A DNA stretch of 64,000 nt from Vibrio sp. S9_S30 (lineage in GTDB: Bacteria; Pseudomonadota; Gammaproteobacteria; Enterobacterales; Vibrionaceae). Position numbers and translations under genes: made by a program. Numbering within the stretch: position 1 is the stretch's first letter; every line of letters begins with the position of its first letter. Below are positions 17,222 through 25,317 of this stretch, piece by piece. A model generated the notes under the pieces. That model was given only the letters and a program-made list of their open reading frames with translations. It did no database searches and had not been told where the DNA came from. Where the stretch lies: assembly GCF_014694455.1 (NCBI RefSeq), contig NZ_JAAUWT010000017.1:62001-126000 (forward strand), in the 5' to 3' direction.

Positions 17222-18313
17222 ATGACGGAACGTGAGCAGCAAATCTTTCAATTGATTAAACAAGATCCCATGCTCCCCCAGCAAGACATCGCTGAAAAAC
17301 TTGGGATCAGCCGAAGTGCCGTAGCTGGGCATATCATGAATATGACAAACAAAGGCATCATCCTAGGGAAGGGGTACATTTTGTCGGAATCTCAATACGT
17401 CGTGGTGATCGGCGGCGCGAATATGGATATTTTAGGTCAACCTCAGCAAGCCATGCACCAAGGGGATTCCAACCCCGGAGTGGTTTCTTGTTCGCCAGGT
17501 GGTGTGGGCAGAAACATAGCCGAAAACATCGCAAGGCTTGGTACCGAAGTGCGTTTGATATCGGTCGTCGGCAACGACACCTATGGGCAATTAATATTAG
17601 ATAAAACACGCCAAGCGGGTGTTGATGTCTCGTCTGTGCTAAAGCTTTCGGATGGCGCCACTTCCACGTACCTTTCTTTGCTCAATGAAGACGGCGACAT
17701 GCAGGTTGCGGTTTCAGACATGTCTATTCTAGAACGGTTGACCATTGAATCACTCGAACCTCACCTAGAAACCATTAAGCGTGCAGAAGTGATTGTGATT
17801 GATACTAACTTGAGTGAATCATTGCTCGAATATATCTTCAGTCAGTTTTCCAATAAGCCCATTTTTGTCGATACGGTATCGAGCACCAAAGCGGTCAAAA
17901 TCAAACCCTATTTAAACCAAATCCACACACTCAAACCCAACATCAAAGAAGCGCAGTCTTTGTCTGATCTGCCTTATCACAATCAAGACGATCTCAGTGC
18001 GATCGCCGACTGGTTCCTCCATCAAGGGACACAGCGAATCTTTTTAAGCCTTGGGGCGGATGGGGTGTTCTATAAAGATCATCAACGTGCCCAACTTTTC
18101 CCAACCGTAAGCACTCATATTGAAAATGCCAATGGCGCAGGGGATGCCTTCTTGGCTGGGTTAGCCCACAGCTTCATCCATAAATGGTCGGTCGAAAAAA
18201 GTGGCGAGTACGCTATGGCCGCCGCCAGTGTTGCGCTTTCTGATGTCGCCACCATCAATCCCAATTTTTCAGACAGCGCCATTCAGCGCGTATTGAATGA
18301 AACCGAATGTTAA
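17222..18313 (+). CDS. psuK: pseudouridine kinase with N-terminal helix-turn-helix (PfkB family)
   Basis: 363 residues. Phosphorylates pseudouridine to pseudouridine 5'-phosphate, the first step of its breakdown. Residues 1-60 form a winged helix-turn-helix (LPQQDIAEKLGISRSAVAGHI). The ribokinase/PfkB fold follows, with VVVIGGANMDILG near 62, GGVGRNIAENIARLG near 98, and the C-terminal catalytic signature NGAGDAFLAGLAH near 305. A TTG at 17207 would add five residues; ATG 17222 is preferred. It is followed by psuG with 10 nt between, and this neighbour is what fixes the substrate among PfkB kinases. The added DNA-binding domain suggests control of its own operon. Confidence 0.87.
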   Translation: MTEREQQIFQLIKQDPMLPQQDIAEKLGISRSAVAGHIMNMTNKGIILGKGYILSESQYVVVIGGANMDILGQPQQAMHQGDSNPGVVSCSPGGVGRNIAENIARLGTEVRLISVVGNDTYGQLILDKTRQAGVDVSSVLKLSDGATSTYLSLLNEDGDMQVAVSDMSILERLTIESLEPHLETIKRAEVIVIDTNLSESLLEYIFSQFSNKPIFVDTVSSTKAVKIKPYLNQIHTLKPNIKEAQSLSDLPYHNQDDLSAIADWFLHQGTQRIFLSLGADGVFYKDHQRAQLFPTVSTHIENANGAGDAFLAGLAHSFIHKWSVEKSGEYAMAAASVALSDVATINPNFSDSAIQRVLNETEC

Positions 18314-18323
18314 AGGACACAGT

Positions 18324-19232
18324 ATGTTAGCTCAGTATTTGGATGTCACGCCAGAAGTCGCCCAAGCGCTTAAATCAGGTCAGCCTGTTGTTGCGTTGGA
18401 ATCGACCATCATTTCTCATGGTATGCCCTATCCTCAAAACGTCGAAACCGCGCTTAAAGTGGAACAAACGGTTCGCGACAATGGCGCCATTCCTGCCACC
18501 ATTGCCATTCTAAAAGGGCGACTGAAAGTTGGGATGTCCCAAGAAGAAATCGAGTATTTAGGCAAAGCAGGGCAAAACGTGATCAAAACCAGCCGCCGAG
18601 ATATTCCGTTTATTGTTGCCAAAGGAGAAGATGGGGCAACCACCGTCGCCTCCACCATGATCCTAGCAGCAATGGCCGGCATCAAAGTGTTCGCAACAGG
18701 CGGCATTGGCGGCGTGCACCGTGGTGCCGAAACCACTTTTGATGTCTCTGCCGATCTTCAAGAGCTTGCCAATACCAACGTCGCTGTGGTGTGCGCGGGG
18801 GCAAAATCCATTTTGGATATCGGTTTAACACTGGAATACTTAGAAACACATGGCGTGCCCGTCATTGGATACCAAACAGAAACCCTCCCTGCATTTTATA
18901 CCCGAGACAGCGAGTTCAAAGTCGACTATCGCCTAGATTCCCCCGCACAAATCGCGACCGCCTTAAAAGCAAAATGGGACTTGGGATTAAACGGTGGCGC
19001 TGTGATCGCCAACCCCATTCCAGAGCAATACGCAATGAATAAAGCGGAGATCGATCAGGTCATAGCAAGCGCCATCGAAGAAATGGATGCCAAAGGCATT
19101 AAAGGAAAAGATTCCACACCATTCTTGCTCGCCAAAGTGGCTGAAAAAACCGCAGGAAACAGCCTCGCTTCCAATATTCAGCTGGTGTTTAACAACGCGA
19201 AATTGGCGGCAGAGGTGGCTGTGAATTTATAA
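18324..19232 (+). CDS. psuG: pseudouridine-5'-phosphate glycosidase
   Basis: 302 residues. Cleaves the C-C glycosidic bond of pseudouridine 5'-phosphate to uracil and ribose 5-phosphate. Diagnostic stretches are VVALESTIISHGMPYPQN near 28, GATTVASTMILAAMAGIKVFATGGIGGVHRGAE near 103-135, SADLQELANTNVAVVCAGAKSILD, LDIGLTLEYLETHGVPVIGYQT and LNGGAVIANPIPEQYAM. Length is normal. An upstream in-frame ATG at 18297 overlaps psuK, but ATG 18324 has AAAGGA six bases ahead. A terminator hairpin follows, so psuK-psuG is a two-gene unit. Confidence 0.95.
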   Translation: MLAQYLDVTPEVAQALKSGQPVVALESTIISHGMPYPQNVETALKVEQTVRDNGAIPATIAILKGRLKVGMSQEEIEYLGKAGQNVIKTSRRDIPFIVAKGEDGATTVASTMILAAMAGIKVFATGGIGGVHRGAETTFDVSADLQELANTNVAVVCAGAKSILDIGLTLEYLETHGVPVIGYQTETLPAFYTRDSEFKVDYRLDSPAQIATALKAKWDLGLNGGAVIANPIPEQYAMNKAEIDQVIASAIEEMDAKGIKGKDSTPFLLAKVAEKTAGNSLASNIQLVFNNAKLAAEVAVNL

Positions 19233-19239
19233 ACCCTAG

Positions 19240-19270
19240 AAGGTGCTCTGTACTTTGGGAGCACCTTTAT
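19240..19270 (+). terminator. terminator after psuG
   Basis: AAGGTGCTC pairs perfectly with GAGCACCTT around a 10-nt loop, seven bases after the stop codon. The trailing T-run is short (TTTATCT), so strength is uncertain. Confidence 0.65.
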
Positions 19271-19376
19271 CTACTTCTAATACTCAAACCTTGAGCTGCT
19301 TCTAAAGAATCTCTATCCCATTTAATTTAGACGGAATTTTGCGGTGTAATTGGCAATATGCAACAAGGAAAACATT

Positions 19377-20297
19377 GTGCAATCACTCATTAAAGATCCT
19401 CTTTTAGATATTAAGAAAAAATCATTAATTGCCAAATTAGACTACACCCTTGATAAAAAGAAACTTTTCAACGCTATAGATCGTCACCCTGAAACTTCTG
19501 GCGCTGGTGTTATTTACATCGACAGTAATTTAACCATAGTAGTATTGAGAAAGTTTAAAGCTACCTGCCGAATTAACCCTATTAACATTTTCCTTCGAGA
19601 GCCTTTAAAAAGTCAAAGCACGAACTCTTTTACTGAAAAAATCCGGAATGAAACAACCTCATCAGTATTTCATCGCGAACTACTTTCGATGTCATTGAGC
19701 TGCGCTGGAGCAGCTATAGGCTGGTTCGGTGTTATCGCTTCTGGAGCAACGGTACCTTTAACGGGGCCGGTTGGAGTTACAATGACATATGTTACTCATG
19801 CAGCGACCCTAGCGTCGACAGCCCAATGTTTAACAGGTGTTACTCGCGTCGCTTTAGCTAAAGAAAACCCTAAAAAGCTCGATGCCTTAAATGACAATGA
19901 GTGGTATCAAAACACGATGACTGCCCTTGATTATATATCACTCGCTGGTGCCGCGACTTCAGGCTATCAGACAATGAAAATGATTAAGTCACTTAACGCA
20001 ACTACTGGAAAGAGTATTCGAGAAGTTTTAAAAGGACTAAGTAGGCAAGAAAGAGCCATGCTCACTAGAGAAATCGCTAGAAAAAATCTTCCGAATATTT
20101 CAAATAAAGCATATAAGCAGCTAGTTCGAGCCGGATTAACCACGAAAAGATACAGCTCAAAAGTAATTTCTAGTTCGGTTGCAATACAGATTACGGATGC
20201 TGTTGGCGCAGCTATAGCAATTACAGGAAGTGCTTATTCTGGCGAAGTAAAATCTTTAGCGGTAGGCATCTATGAGGAGTTAAGCGTTGAATATTAA
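19377..20297 (+). CDS. protein of unknown function with hydrophobic glycine/alanine-rich core; toxin/effector-like candidate
   Basis: 306 residues from a GTG start that has AAGGA seven bases upstream; the longer TTG frame from 19350 has no ribosome site. The N-terminal third is charged (KDPLLDIKKKSL) and contains GAGVIYIDSNLTIVVLRKFK. Residues of the middle third form a hydrophobic Gly/Ala-rich stretch (SCAGAAIGWFGVIASGAT, then GVTMTYVTHAATLAST), followed by a polar DNEWYQNTMTALDYISLAGAA and a helical, basic GKSIREVLKGLSRQERAML region. I recall similar proteins carrying a database label of NAD synthetase, but no NadE motif is visible. AT-rich compared with neighbours. It overlaps the next gene by 11 nt. 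A membrane-active toxin is one possibility; function unknown. Confidence 0.6.
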   Translation: MQSLIKDPLLDIKKKSLIAKLDYTLDKKKLFNAIDRHPETSGAGVIYIDSNLTIVVLRKFKATCRINPINIFLREPLKSQSTNSFTEKIRNETTSSVFHRELLSMSLSCAGAAIGWFGVIASGATVPLTGPVGVTMTYVTHAATLASTAQCLTGVTRVALAKENPKKLDALNDNEWYQNTMTALDYISLAGAATSGYQTMKMIKSLNATTGKSIREVLKGLSRQERAMLTREIARKNLPNISNKAYKQLVRAGLTTKRYSSKVISSSVAIQITDAVGAAIAITGSAYSGEVKSLAVGIYEELSVEY

Positions 20298-20700
20298 TAA
20301 AAGCCTATCATTGACAGCGGTAATAGTAACTATTGCACTCTTTCTTTTACTCACTATTGGGGTTGGGGTGACAGTAACAATCCTTGATGATTGGTTTGGC
20401 TTTTCAGAATCAGTTGGTCTTGATACGTACCTATTAATCAGCGGAATTGTAGGTTCTATGGTTGTCTGCGTACCGAATATCTTAACAATACGTAAAGGTT
20501 TGAGCATTCTATCAAAAGTCAATATTGTAACTATTTCGGTAATACTGCTAACCAGCTCAATCCACTTCTTTATTTCAGAACAAGGGGTGCTGCTCGCTTC
20601 TTGTGGAACATTTATAGCAGCGTCTTGTGTGTTCTTATATCAAAGTCGCCAATATCAAAGTTTACTCAGTTATTTTTTTAATTTAAATTTCGGAAAATAG
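20287..20700 (+). CDS. small four-helix membrane protein; possible immunity partner
   Basis: 137 residues starting at TTG with AGGAG at 20275-20279, inside the end of the upstream gene. Four predicted transmembrane helices: about 8-33 (VIVTIALFLLLTIGVGV), 47-65 (LLISGIVGSMVVCV), 77-97 (IVTISVILLTSSIHFFI) and 102-122 (LLASCGTFIAASCVFLY). No known family recognised. The 11-nt overlap makes its synthesis depend on translation of the upstream gene, as expected if it neutralises or anchors that product. Size and helix count resemble immunity proteins of pore-forming colicins, but this is only an analogy. Confidence 0.6.
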   Translation: MNINKSLSLTAVIVTIALFLLLTIGVGVTVTILDDWFGFSESVGLDTYLLISGIVGSMVVCVPNILTIRKGLSILSKVNIVTISVILLTSSIHFFISEQGVLLASCGTFIAASCVFLYQSRQYQSLLSYFFNLNFGK

Positions 20701-20722
20701 AGATACATTAATCGCAACAAAA

Positions 20723-20743
20723 AGCCCGCTCATTCAGCGGGCT
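20723..20743 (+). terminator. terminator of the two-gene unit
   Basis: AGCCCGCT pairs with AGCGGGCT around CATTC, 23 bases after the stop of the membrane protein. Only a weak T-run (CTTTTG) follows. Confidence 0.6.
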
Positions 20744-20745
20744 CT

Positions 20746-20919
20746 GATGCTTTTGACTCTAAAGTAACAACCACGTATCAAATACTTCTAAAAGCCACCC
20801 CAACAAAAGGACAGCATTCTGTATGCCAAGGTGAATATGCAAGTATAGGGGATTTGGAGTTTAAAAAGATCGATGGTAGGTGGTACCTGCACGCAGGATA
20901 TCTATCAACTCTTGAATAG
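20746..20919 (+). pseudogene. start-less coding remnant, last ~57 codons of an unknown gene
   Basis: The frame from GAT at 20746 to TAG at 20917-20919 is open and reads like real protein (DAFDSKVTTTYQILLKA, then CQGEYASIGDLEFKKIDG and RWYLHAGYLSTLE). It has no start codon: upstream it runs into the terminator hairpin and the stop of the membrane-protein gene. The FKKIDGRWYLHAG-type ending recalls C-termini of small NTF2-like or immunity proteins. Most likely the 3' scar of a gene removed by recombination. The 202 bp after it (20920-21121) show no gene. Confidence 0.45.
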
Positions 20920-21065
20920 TTCATCCCTTAAAATCTATATTGTTAACCAATAAAACCCCCCCACTTATTTCTAATAAAGAAAATTAGCTTGTTATCAATT
21001 GCCTGAATTATCTTGGCTGCTCGCAATTACGGTAATAACGGCATAACTCAATACATGCACTAACC

Positions 21066-21075
21066 GCATGCATGC
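21066..21075. promoter_or_regulatory. palindrome GCATGCATGC before the restriction gene
   Basis: A 10-bp perfect palindrome, extendable as TGCATGCATGCA-like sequence, 46 bases upstream of the endonuclease start. It could be a control site for timing endonuclease expression. No separate controller gene is present. Confidence 0.3.
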
Positions 21076-21121
21076 ATAATACCCTTATCTCAACACTTGC
21101 TGATGATATTTAGAGGGAAAC

Positions 21122-21937
21122 ATGTCCAAGAAAACCGATCTATTTGAAAAAGACGTTGCTGCCAGTGTGAATATCGGTGACTCGCTACCAAACGACTTAC
21201 CGTCTTGGATGAAAGATATCGGTGTACAAGCCGGAGCAAAAGTCACTAGCGTTCAAGCGCAAGGGGCGACCGGCGGCAAAACAGATATCCTTATAAAACT
21301 GTCGAACGGCTCCCCTATTAAAATTTCAGCAAAAATGAGCAGCGCCCATTACTTTGGTAACTGGTATTCTCACGATCGAATTCTTCGAGATTTTGGAGTC
21401 AGGGCCTTTAATAACCTGACAAAAGATTGCACTCAATGGGCAAAGCAATGGGCAAAAAGCCCGTCCGCATCGTTCTTCGTCGGTGTCAGTATCTGCTTTG
21501 GCAAACGCTCGGGGGAAACCGCTCGAGAGTTTACCCAAGTGTTTGACTATCAAGATATCGTGAAGATCGTAGCAGGAGTAGGTAAAGGACATTCGGTTGC
21601 GAATTGTCTGTTAGTAAGCAATAAAGTCCCCAACAACTTACTCGAACTCATACAAACGCTTCAACCAATAAACAATGAAGTAATACAAACATTAAGTCGC
21701 AATTTTAAAGTCGTTTACCGTCCGATTAATCCAAAGACGGAAGGCAGCAACCGTGGGAAGTGCACCTACACTCAATTTCGACCGACAAAACGCTTGAGCA
21801 AGATGACAAAAGTCGAAACCCTGCAAGACCTGATCAAACTTGGCACATTCGAGATCGTTTCTCCTAATGGCTTAAACCATAACCGCCTGATCCAAAGCTT
21901 GAAAGCCTTTAATATCGATATTCCCACCAAAAGGTGA
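21122..21937 (+). CDS. putative type II restriction endonuclease, PD-(D/E)XK-like
   Basis: 271 residues, converging on a cytosine methyltransferase gene. The best catalytic candidate is GGKTDILIKLSNG followed by PIKISAKMSS: Asp55, then Ser69-x-Lys71, the variant in which the acidic residue before Lys is replaced, as in many type II enzymes with an ISxK strand. After that come a Trp-rich WAKQWAKS helix and a basic C-terminal half (NRGKCTYTQFRPTKRLSK). GAGGG precedes the ATG. By its partner the target is probably GGCC, but I do not recognise the endonuclease family by sequence. Without the neighbour this would be a hypothetical protein. Confidence 0.65.
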   Translation: MSKKTDLFEKDVAASVNIGDSLPNDLPSWMKDIGVQAGAKVTSVQAQGATGGKTDILIKLSNGSPIKISAKMSSAHYFGNWYSHDRILRDFGVRAFNNLTKDCTQWAKQWAKSPSASFFVGVSICFGKRSGETAREFTQVFDYQDIVKIVAGVGKGHSVANCLLVSNKVPNNLLELIQTLQPINNEVIQTLSRNFKVVYRPINPKTEGSNRGKCTYTQFRPTKRLSKMTKVETLQDLIKLGTFEIVSPNGLNHNRLIQSLKAFNIDIPTKR

Positions 21938-21948
21938 GTACTTGATAC

Positions 21949-21988
21949 AAAAAACCTCAGTTTCCCGACGAGATCACTGAGGTTTTTT
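21949..21988. terminator. bidirectional terminator between converging restriction and methyltransferase genes
   Basis: AAAAAACCTCAGT pairs perfectly with ACTGAGGTTTTTT (13 bp) around a 14-nt loop. The A-run and T-run serve both strands; the element lies 11 bases past the endonuclease stop and 75 past the methyltransferase stop. Confidence 0.9.
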
Positions 21989-22063
21989 GGGTTGAGACGA
22001 AAATGCAGGCGAAGAATCGAACAAAAGCCTTTAAACAGCAGGACAGTAAACAACTCTCTTTTA

Positions 22064-23074
22064 TTACGCAGCTTGCGATTTATCAATCGCGCCAGAATGA
22101 GCCAGTGCCTCTTTAATACTTTCCGCAATTGCAGCGGCAAAATTCACTGCAACCGCATTGCCAATCATTTTGTAACCCGCCCCAAGATCCTGATAAATAA
22201 ACTCAAAGCTATCAGGGAAACCTTGGATTCGAGCACACTCTCGAACACTTAATCGGCGATACTCATGCCCTTCCACAAAGACAAATTTGTCGGTTTCGAC
22301 TTTCTGCATTTTCGGGGCGCTCGGGTGTAACGGTGCATGGCGCCCACCCGCTTGAATCGTAAACGAGGGCTCATCCCAAGTTCGAACTCGATTCCGGCTC
22401 ATGTACATGCTTGAAAAGCCTCCCGTCATGTATTCATGATTGGGAATCGAAGCTTCAGGGTTAGGCTTAGACTTTGCTAACGCAGGGACGGCTAATCCAT
22501 CTAAGTCTTTAAGGCAGTCTCTCAAACTAGGTTTATATTCTTGAGGCTCGGGAAAGTGATACTCGATATTGAGATCAGAGCGAAAGCCGATGAATATCAC
22601 CCGCTTTCTATCTTGGGGAACACCGTAGTCGGCGGCATTCATCAACTTAAAGTGAAGGTCATACCCTGCTTCACGAAAAGTGTCTTTAATGTTTTCGAGC
22701 GCCTGTTTATGCCTAGGCGCCAACATACCACTGACGTTTTCGGCTAGAAAGAACTTCGGTCTCTTGTCTGTAAGAATGCGGATAAACTCGTAAAATAACT
22801 GCCCTCGATGATCGTCGATCCCACGTTTGCTGCCCGCTTCACTCCAGCTCTGGCATGGTGGACCACCTATGATGCCATCGCAATCTGGCACGTCTTCACT
22901 CGCAATATGAACGATACTTCGGCGATCCAACTCAGTTGATGGGTGATTGTGCTCGTACGTATCCCAGATCTGCTTATCGTACTCATTGGCAAAAGGGATA
23001 TGGAACCCCGCTTTTTCAAAGCCAAGATCTAAGCCACCAGCTCCACTGAAAAAAGAAGCGACCGTTAATTTCAT
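22064..23074 (-). CDS. DNA cytosine-5 methyltransferase, M.HaeIII-like
   Basis: 336 residues with all main C5-methyltransferase motifs in order: I FFSGAGGLDLGFEKAGF, IV GGPPCQSWSEAGSKRGIDDHRG-type sequence with catalytic Cys74, VI FFLAENVSGM, VIII DYGVPQDRKRVIFIGFR, then a target-recognition region with YMSRNRVRTWDEPSFTIQAGGR, IX RRLSVRECARIQGFPD and X GYKMIGNAVAV. As I remember M.HaeIII (GGCC), the match extends through motif I, motif IV and the recognition-region flank, so GGCC or a near relative is the likely target. It protects the chromosome from the converging endonuclease. The start is weakly marked (GAGTG). Confidence 0.92.
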   Translation of the reverse strand: MKLTVASFFSGAGGLDLGFEKAGFHIPFANEYDKQIWDTYEHNHPSTELDRRSIVHIASEDVPDCDGIIGGPPCQSWSEAGSKRGIDDHRGQLFYEFIRILTDKRPKFFLAENVSGMLAPRHKQALENIKDTFREAGYDLHFKLMNAADYGVPQDRKRVIFIGFRSDLNIEYHFPEPQEYKPSLRDCLKDLDGLAVPALAKSKPNPEASIPNHEYMTGGFSSMYMSRNRVRTWDEPSFTIQAGGRHAPLHPSAPKMQKVETDKFVFVEGHEYRRLSVRECARIQGFPDSFEFIYQDLGAGYKMIGNAVAVNFAAAIAESIKEALAHSGAIDKSQAA

Positions 23075-23213
23075 TGATGCACTCGTTTGCTATCGGTTAT
23101 GACAAGATTAAAGCATTTCACTGTACAAAACGTCAGTAAAAAGGGCGAGGATTATACCATATACATTCATTTTTGTGAGGAACAATGGAAACATAGACAA
23201 AGGTAAAAACAAA

Positions 23214-23241
23214 AAAACGCCAATCGATCCATCGGCGTTTT
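23214..23241 (-). terminator. terminator of pmbA
   Basis: Read on the minus strand: AAAACGCC pairs with GGCGTTTT around a 12-nt loop, followed by more T. It lies 36 bases after the pmbA stop and marks the right edge of the accessory island. Confidence 0.8.
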
Positions 23242-23276
23242 CTCATCAGCACTCAAGCTCAATTGGAGGTGTATTT

Positions 23277-24620
23277 TTACTCGCCAGCAATCTTCATGGA
23301 CTCAATTAATATAGAACCCGTCTGAATTTGAGAGCGCGTTTCTACATCGTTACCCACCGCAACGATTTGCTGGTACATGTCAATGAGATTTCCAGCAATC
23401 GTGACTTCTGATACTGGGTATTTCACTTCTCCGTTCTCGACGTAGAAACCCGCTGCACCACGAGAGTAATCGCCCGTTACCGAGTTCACCCCCTGCCCCA
23501 TAAGCTCTGTCACTAAAAAGCCTGTACCTAACTCTTTAAGCATGGCTTCAAAGCTTTGACCCGTGGATTCTACAAACCAGTTATGAATACCACCTGCGTG
23601 CCCTGTGGGTGTCATATTCATCTTACGGGCGGCATAGCTTGTCAATAGGTAGGTCGATAGGACACCATCTGTAATAATTTGCTTGTCTTGAGTGAAGACA
23701 CCTTCGTTATCAAATGGGCTGGAAGCCAAACCACGAAGCACATGCGGCTTTTCGTGAATATTAAACCAAGATGGCAGAATCTGATCGCCTAATTTGTCCA
23801 ATAAGAACGACGATTTTCTGTAAAGATTCCCGCCACTGATGGCCATAACAAGGTGACCTATCAAGCCTGTCGCGACATCCGCAGCAAACATCACTGGCAT
23901 TTTCCCCGTAGGCAGGCGTTGCGCATCTAAACGGCTTACGGTTTTTTCAGCGGCTTTTAATCCCACCGTTTCAGGTGACCATAAATCTTCTTTGCGACGC
24001 GAAACGGTGTAGCTGTAGTCCCGCTCCATATCGCCATTTGCACCCGAACCAATCACACAGCAACTCATGCTGTGTCGGCTCGACGCATAACTTGCCAGCA
24101 GACCATGGCTGTTGCCATACACTTTTAGCCCATAATGGCTATCGTAGCTTGCACCATCACTCTGTTTGATTTTGTCGCTGTAGCTGAGTGCCACTTCTTC
24201 GGCTGCTATGGCAAGCTTAGCGGCTTGGTCGGGCTCTGGCTCATCTGGATGAAAAAGATCCAAGTCAGGGATAGTCTTCACCATTAATTCTTTCGGCGCT
24301 GGTCCAGCACATGGGTCTTCAGACGTGTAGTTTGCAATATCGAGCGCTGCCATAACGGTCTGCTGAATCGCTTTTTCACTCAGATCAGACGTTGATGCAC
24401 TGCCTTTACGCTGACCACGATACACGGTGATACCCAACGCACCGTCACTGTTAAATTCGACATTTTCAACTTCACACATGCGGGTTGATACACTGATGCC
24501 TGTACTTTTGCTGATAGCGACTTCAGCAGCGTCTGCTGTTCCTGTCGCAATATCCAATGCTTTGGCGACAGCTTTCTCTAATTCCAACTTTTGTTGTGCG
24601 ATTTGCGCTTTTACGTCCAT
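23277..24620 (-). CDS. pmbA: metalloprotease PmbA (TldE)
   Basis: 447 residues. Subunit of the TldD/TldE protease, which degrades unfolded peptides and matures some ribosomally made peptides; the active-site metal is in TldD. The frame extends 72 residues upstream in cysteine- and phenylalanine-rich, non-family sequence; ATG at 24620 (MDVKAQIAQQ) matches the family start and length. Signature segments are RRKEDLWSPETVGLKAAEKTV, GLASSPFDNEGVFTQDK, HAGGIHNWFVESTGQSF, GVNSVTGDYSRGAAGFYVENGEV and VSEVTIAGNLIDMYQQIVAVGND. It diverges from yjgA, the usual arrangement in gammaproteobacteria. Confidence 0.95.
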   Translation of the reverse strand: MDVKAQIAQQKLELEKAVAKALDIATGTADAAEVAISKSTGISVSTRMCEVENVEFNSDGALGITVYRGQRKGSASTSDLSEKAIQQTVMAALDIANYTSEDPCAGPAPKELMVKTIPDLDLFHPDEPEPDQAAKLAIAAEEVALSYSDKIKQSDGASYDSHYGLKVYGNSHGLLASYASSRHSMSCCVIGSGANGDMERDYSYTVSRRKEDLWSPETVGLKAAEKTVSRLDAQRLPTGKMPVMFAADVATGLIGHLVMAISGGNLYRKSSFLLDKLGDQILPSWFNIHEKPHVLRGLASSPFDNEGVFTQDKQIITDGVLSTYLLTSYAARKMNMTPTGHAGGIHNWFVESTGQSFEAMLKELGTGFLVTELMGQGVNSVTGDYSRGAAGFYVENGEVKYPVSEVTIAGNLIDMYQQIVAVGNDVETRSQIQTGSILIESMKIAGE

Positions 24621-24740
24621 ACCGAAATAACTGTTGTTAAAGGGATTATTGATTAAGGATAACAAGGTTTTCGCTTTCACCCCATAATTCTTGTTAAAAT
24701 AAGCGATAATTGAACACTGATATCGAAGTAGGCAGACAAA

Positions 24741-25268
24741 ATGGCACGTAAAAACCAAAAAGCGCCGTGGGAAGAGGAAGAAGAAATCATCTGGGTAAGC
24801 AAAACCGAGATGAAGCAGGATATGGAAGCACTGCAAAAACTGGGGGAAGAGCTGGTGGAACTAAAACCGGCTGTCTTGGAAAAGTTTCCACTCAGTGAGG
24901 ACCTGAGAGACGCCATTGCCGACGCGCAACGGTTCAAAAACGAAGCCAAACGACGTCAGCTCCAGTACATTGGAAAGTTGATGCGCGCAGAGGATCCTGA
25001 GCCGATTCAAGTGGCACTGGATAAAGTTCGGAACAAACACTCCCAAGCCACAGCGGAATTGCATAAGTTGGAGAAGCTGAGAGATCGCGTAATTGAAGAA
25101 GGCGATGCCGCCATTGCGGAAGTTTTGGAGCGTTTCCCATCAGCAGACAGGCAACGCTTACGTCAGCTTTCTCGCCAAGCGAAAAGGGAAAAGCAGAACA
25201 ACAAACCGCCAAAATCCTCGAGAGAAATCTTCCAAACGCTGAAAGCGCTTTACGAAGACGCAGAGTAA
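24741..25268 (+). CDS. yjgA: ribosome-associated protein YjgA/DarP
   Basis: 175 residues, highly charged and helical; assists maturation of the large ribosomal subunit. The start MARKNQKAPWEEEEEIIWVSKTEMK and the stretch FKNEAKRRQLQYIGKLMR near 70 identify the family, which ends with the ALYEDAE tail. It is transcribed away from pmbA; the 120 bp between them must hold both promoters. A bidirectional terminator follows. Confidence 0.95.
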   Translation: MARKNQKAPWEEEEEIIWVSKTEMKQDMEALQKLGEELVELKPAVLEKFPLSEDLRDAIADAQRFKNEAKRRQLQYIGKLMRAEDPEPIQVALDKVRNKHSQATAELHKLEKLRDRVIEEGDAAIAEVLERFPSADRQRLRQLSRQAKREKQNNKPPKSSREIFQTLKALYEDAE

Positions 25269-25276
25269 AAATACAA

Positions 25277-25302
25277 AAAAAAGCTGCCTCGGCAGCTTTT
25301 TT
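25277..25302. terminator. bidirectional terminator between yjgA and tldD
   Basis: AAGCTGCC pairs with GGCAGCTT around TC, flanked by an A-run before and a T-run after, so it can end transcripts from both sides. Confidence 0.9.
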
Positions 25303-25317
25303 CATGTCGTGAGAAGC

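Noticed and set aside
19377..20297. NAD synthetase
   Set aside because: A label I recall for similar proteins, but no ATP-pyrophosphatase SGGxDS motif or other NadE feature is present.
23277..24836. Longer 519-residue PmbA
   Set aside because: The extra 72 residues are Phe/Cys-rich, run across the pmbA-yjgA promoter space and into yjgA, and exceed the family length.
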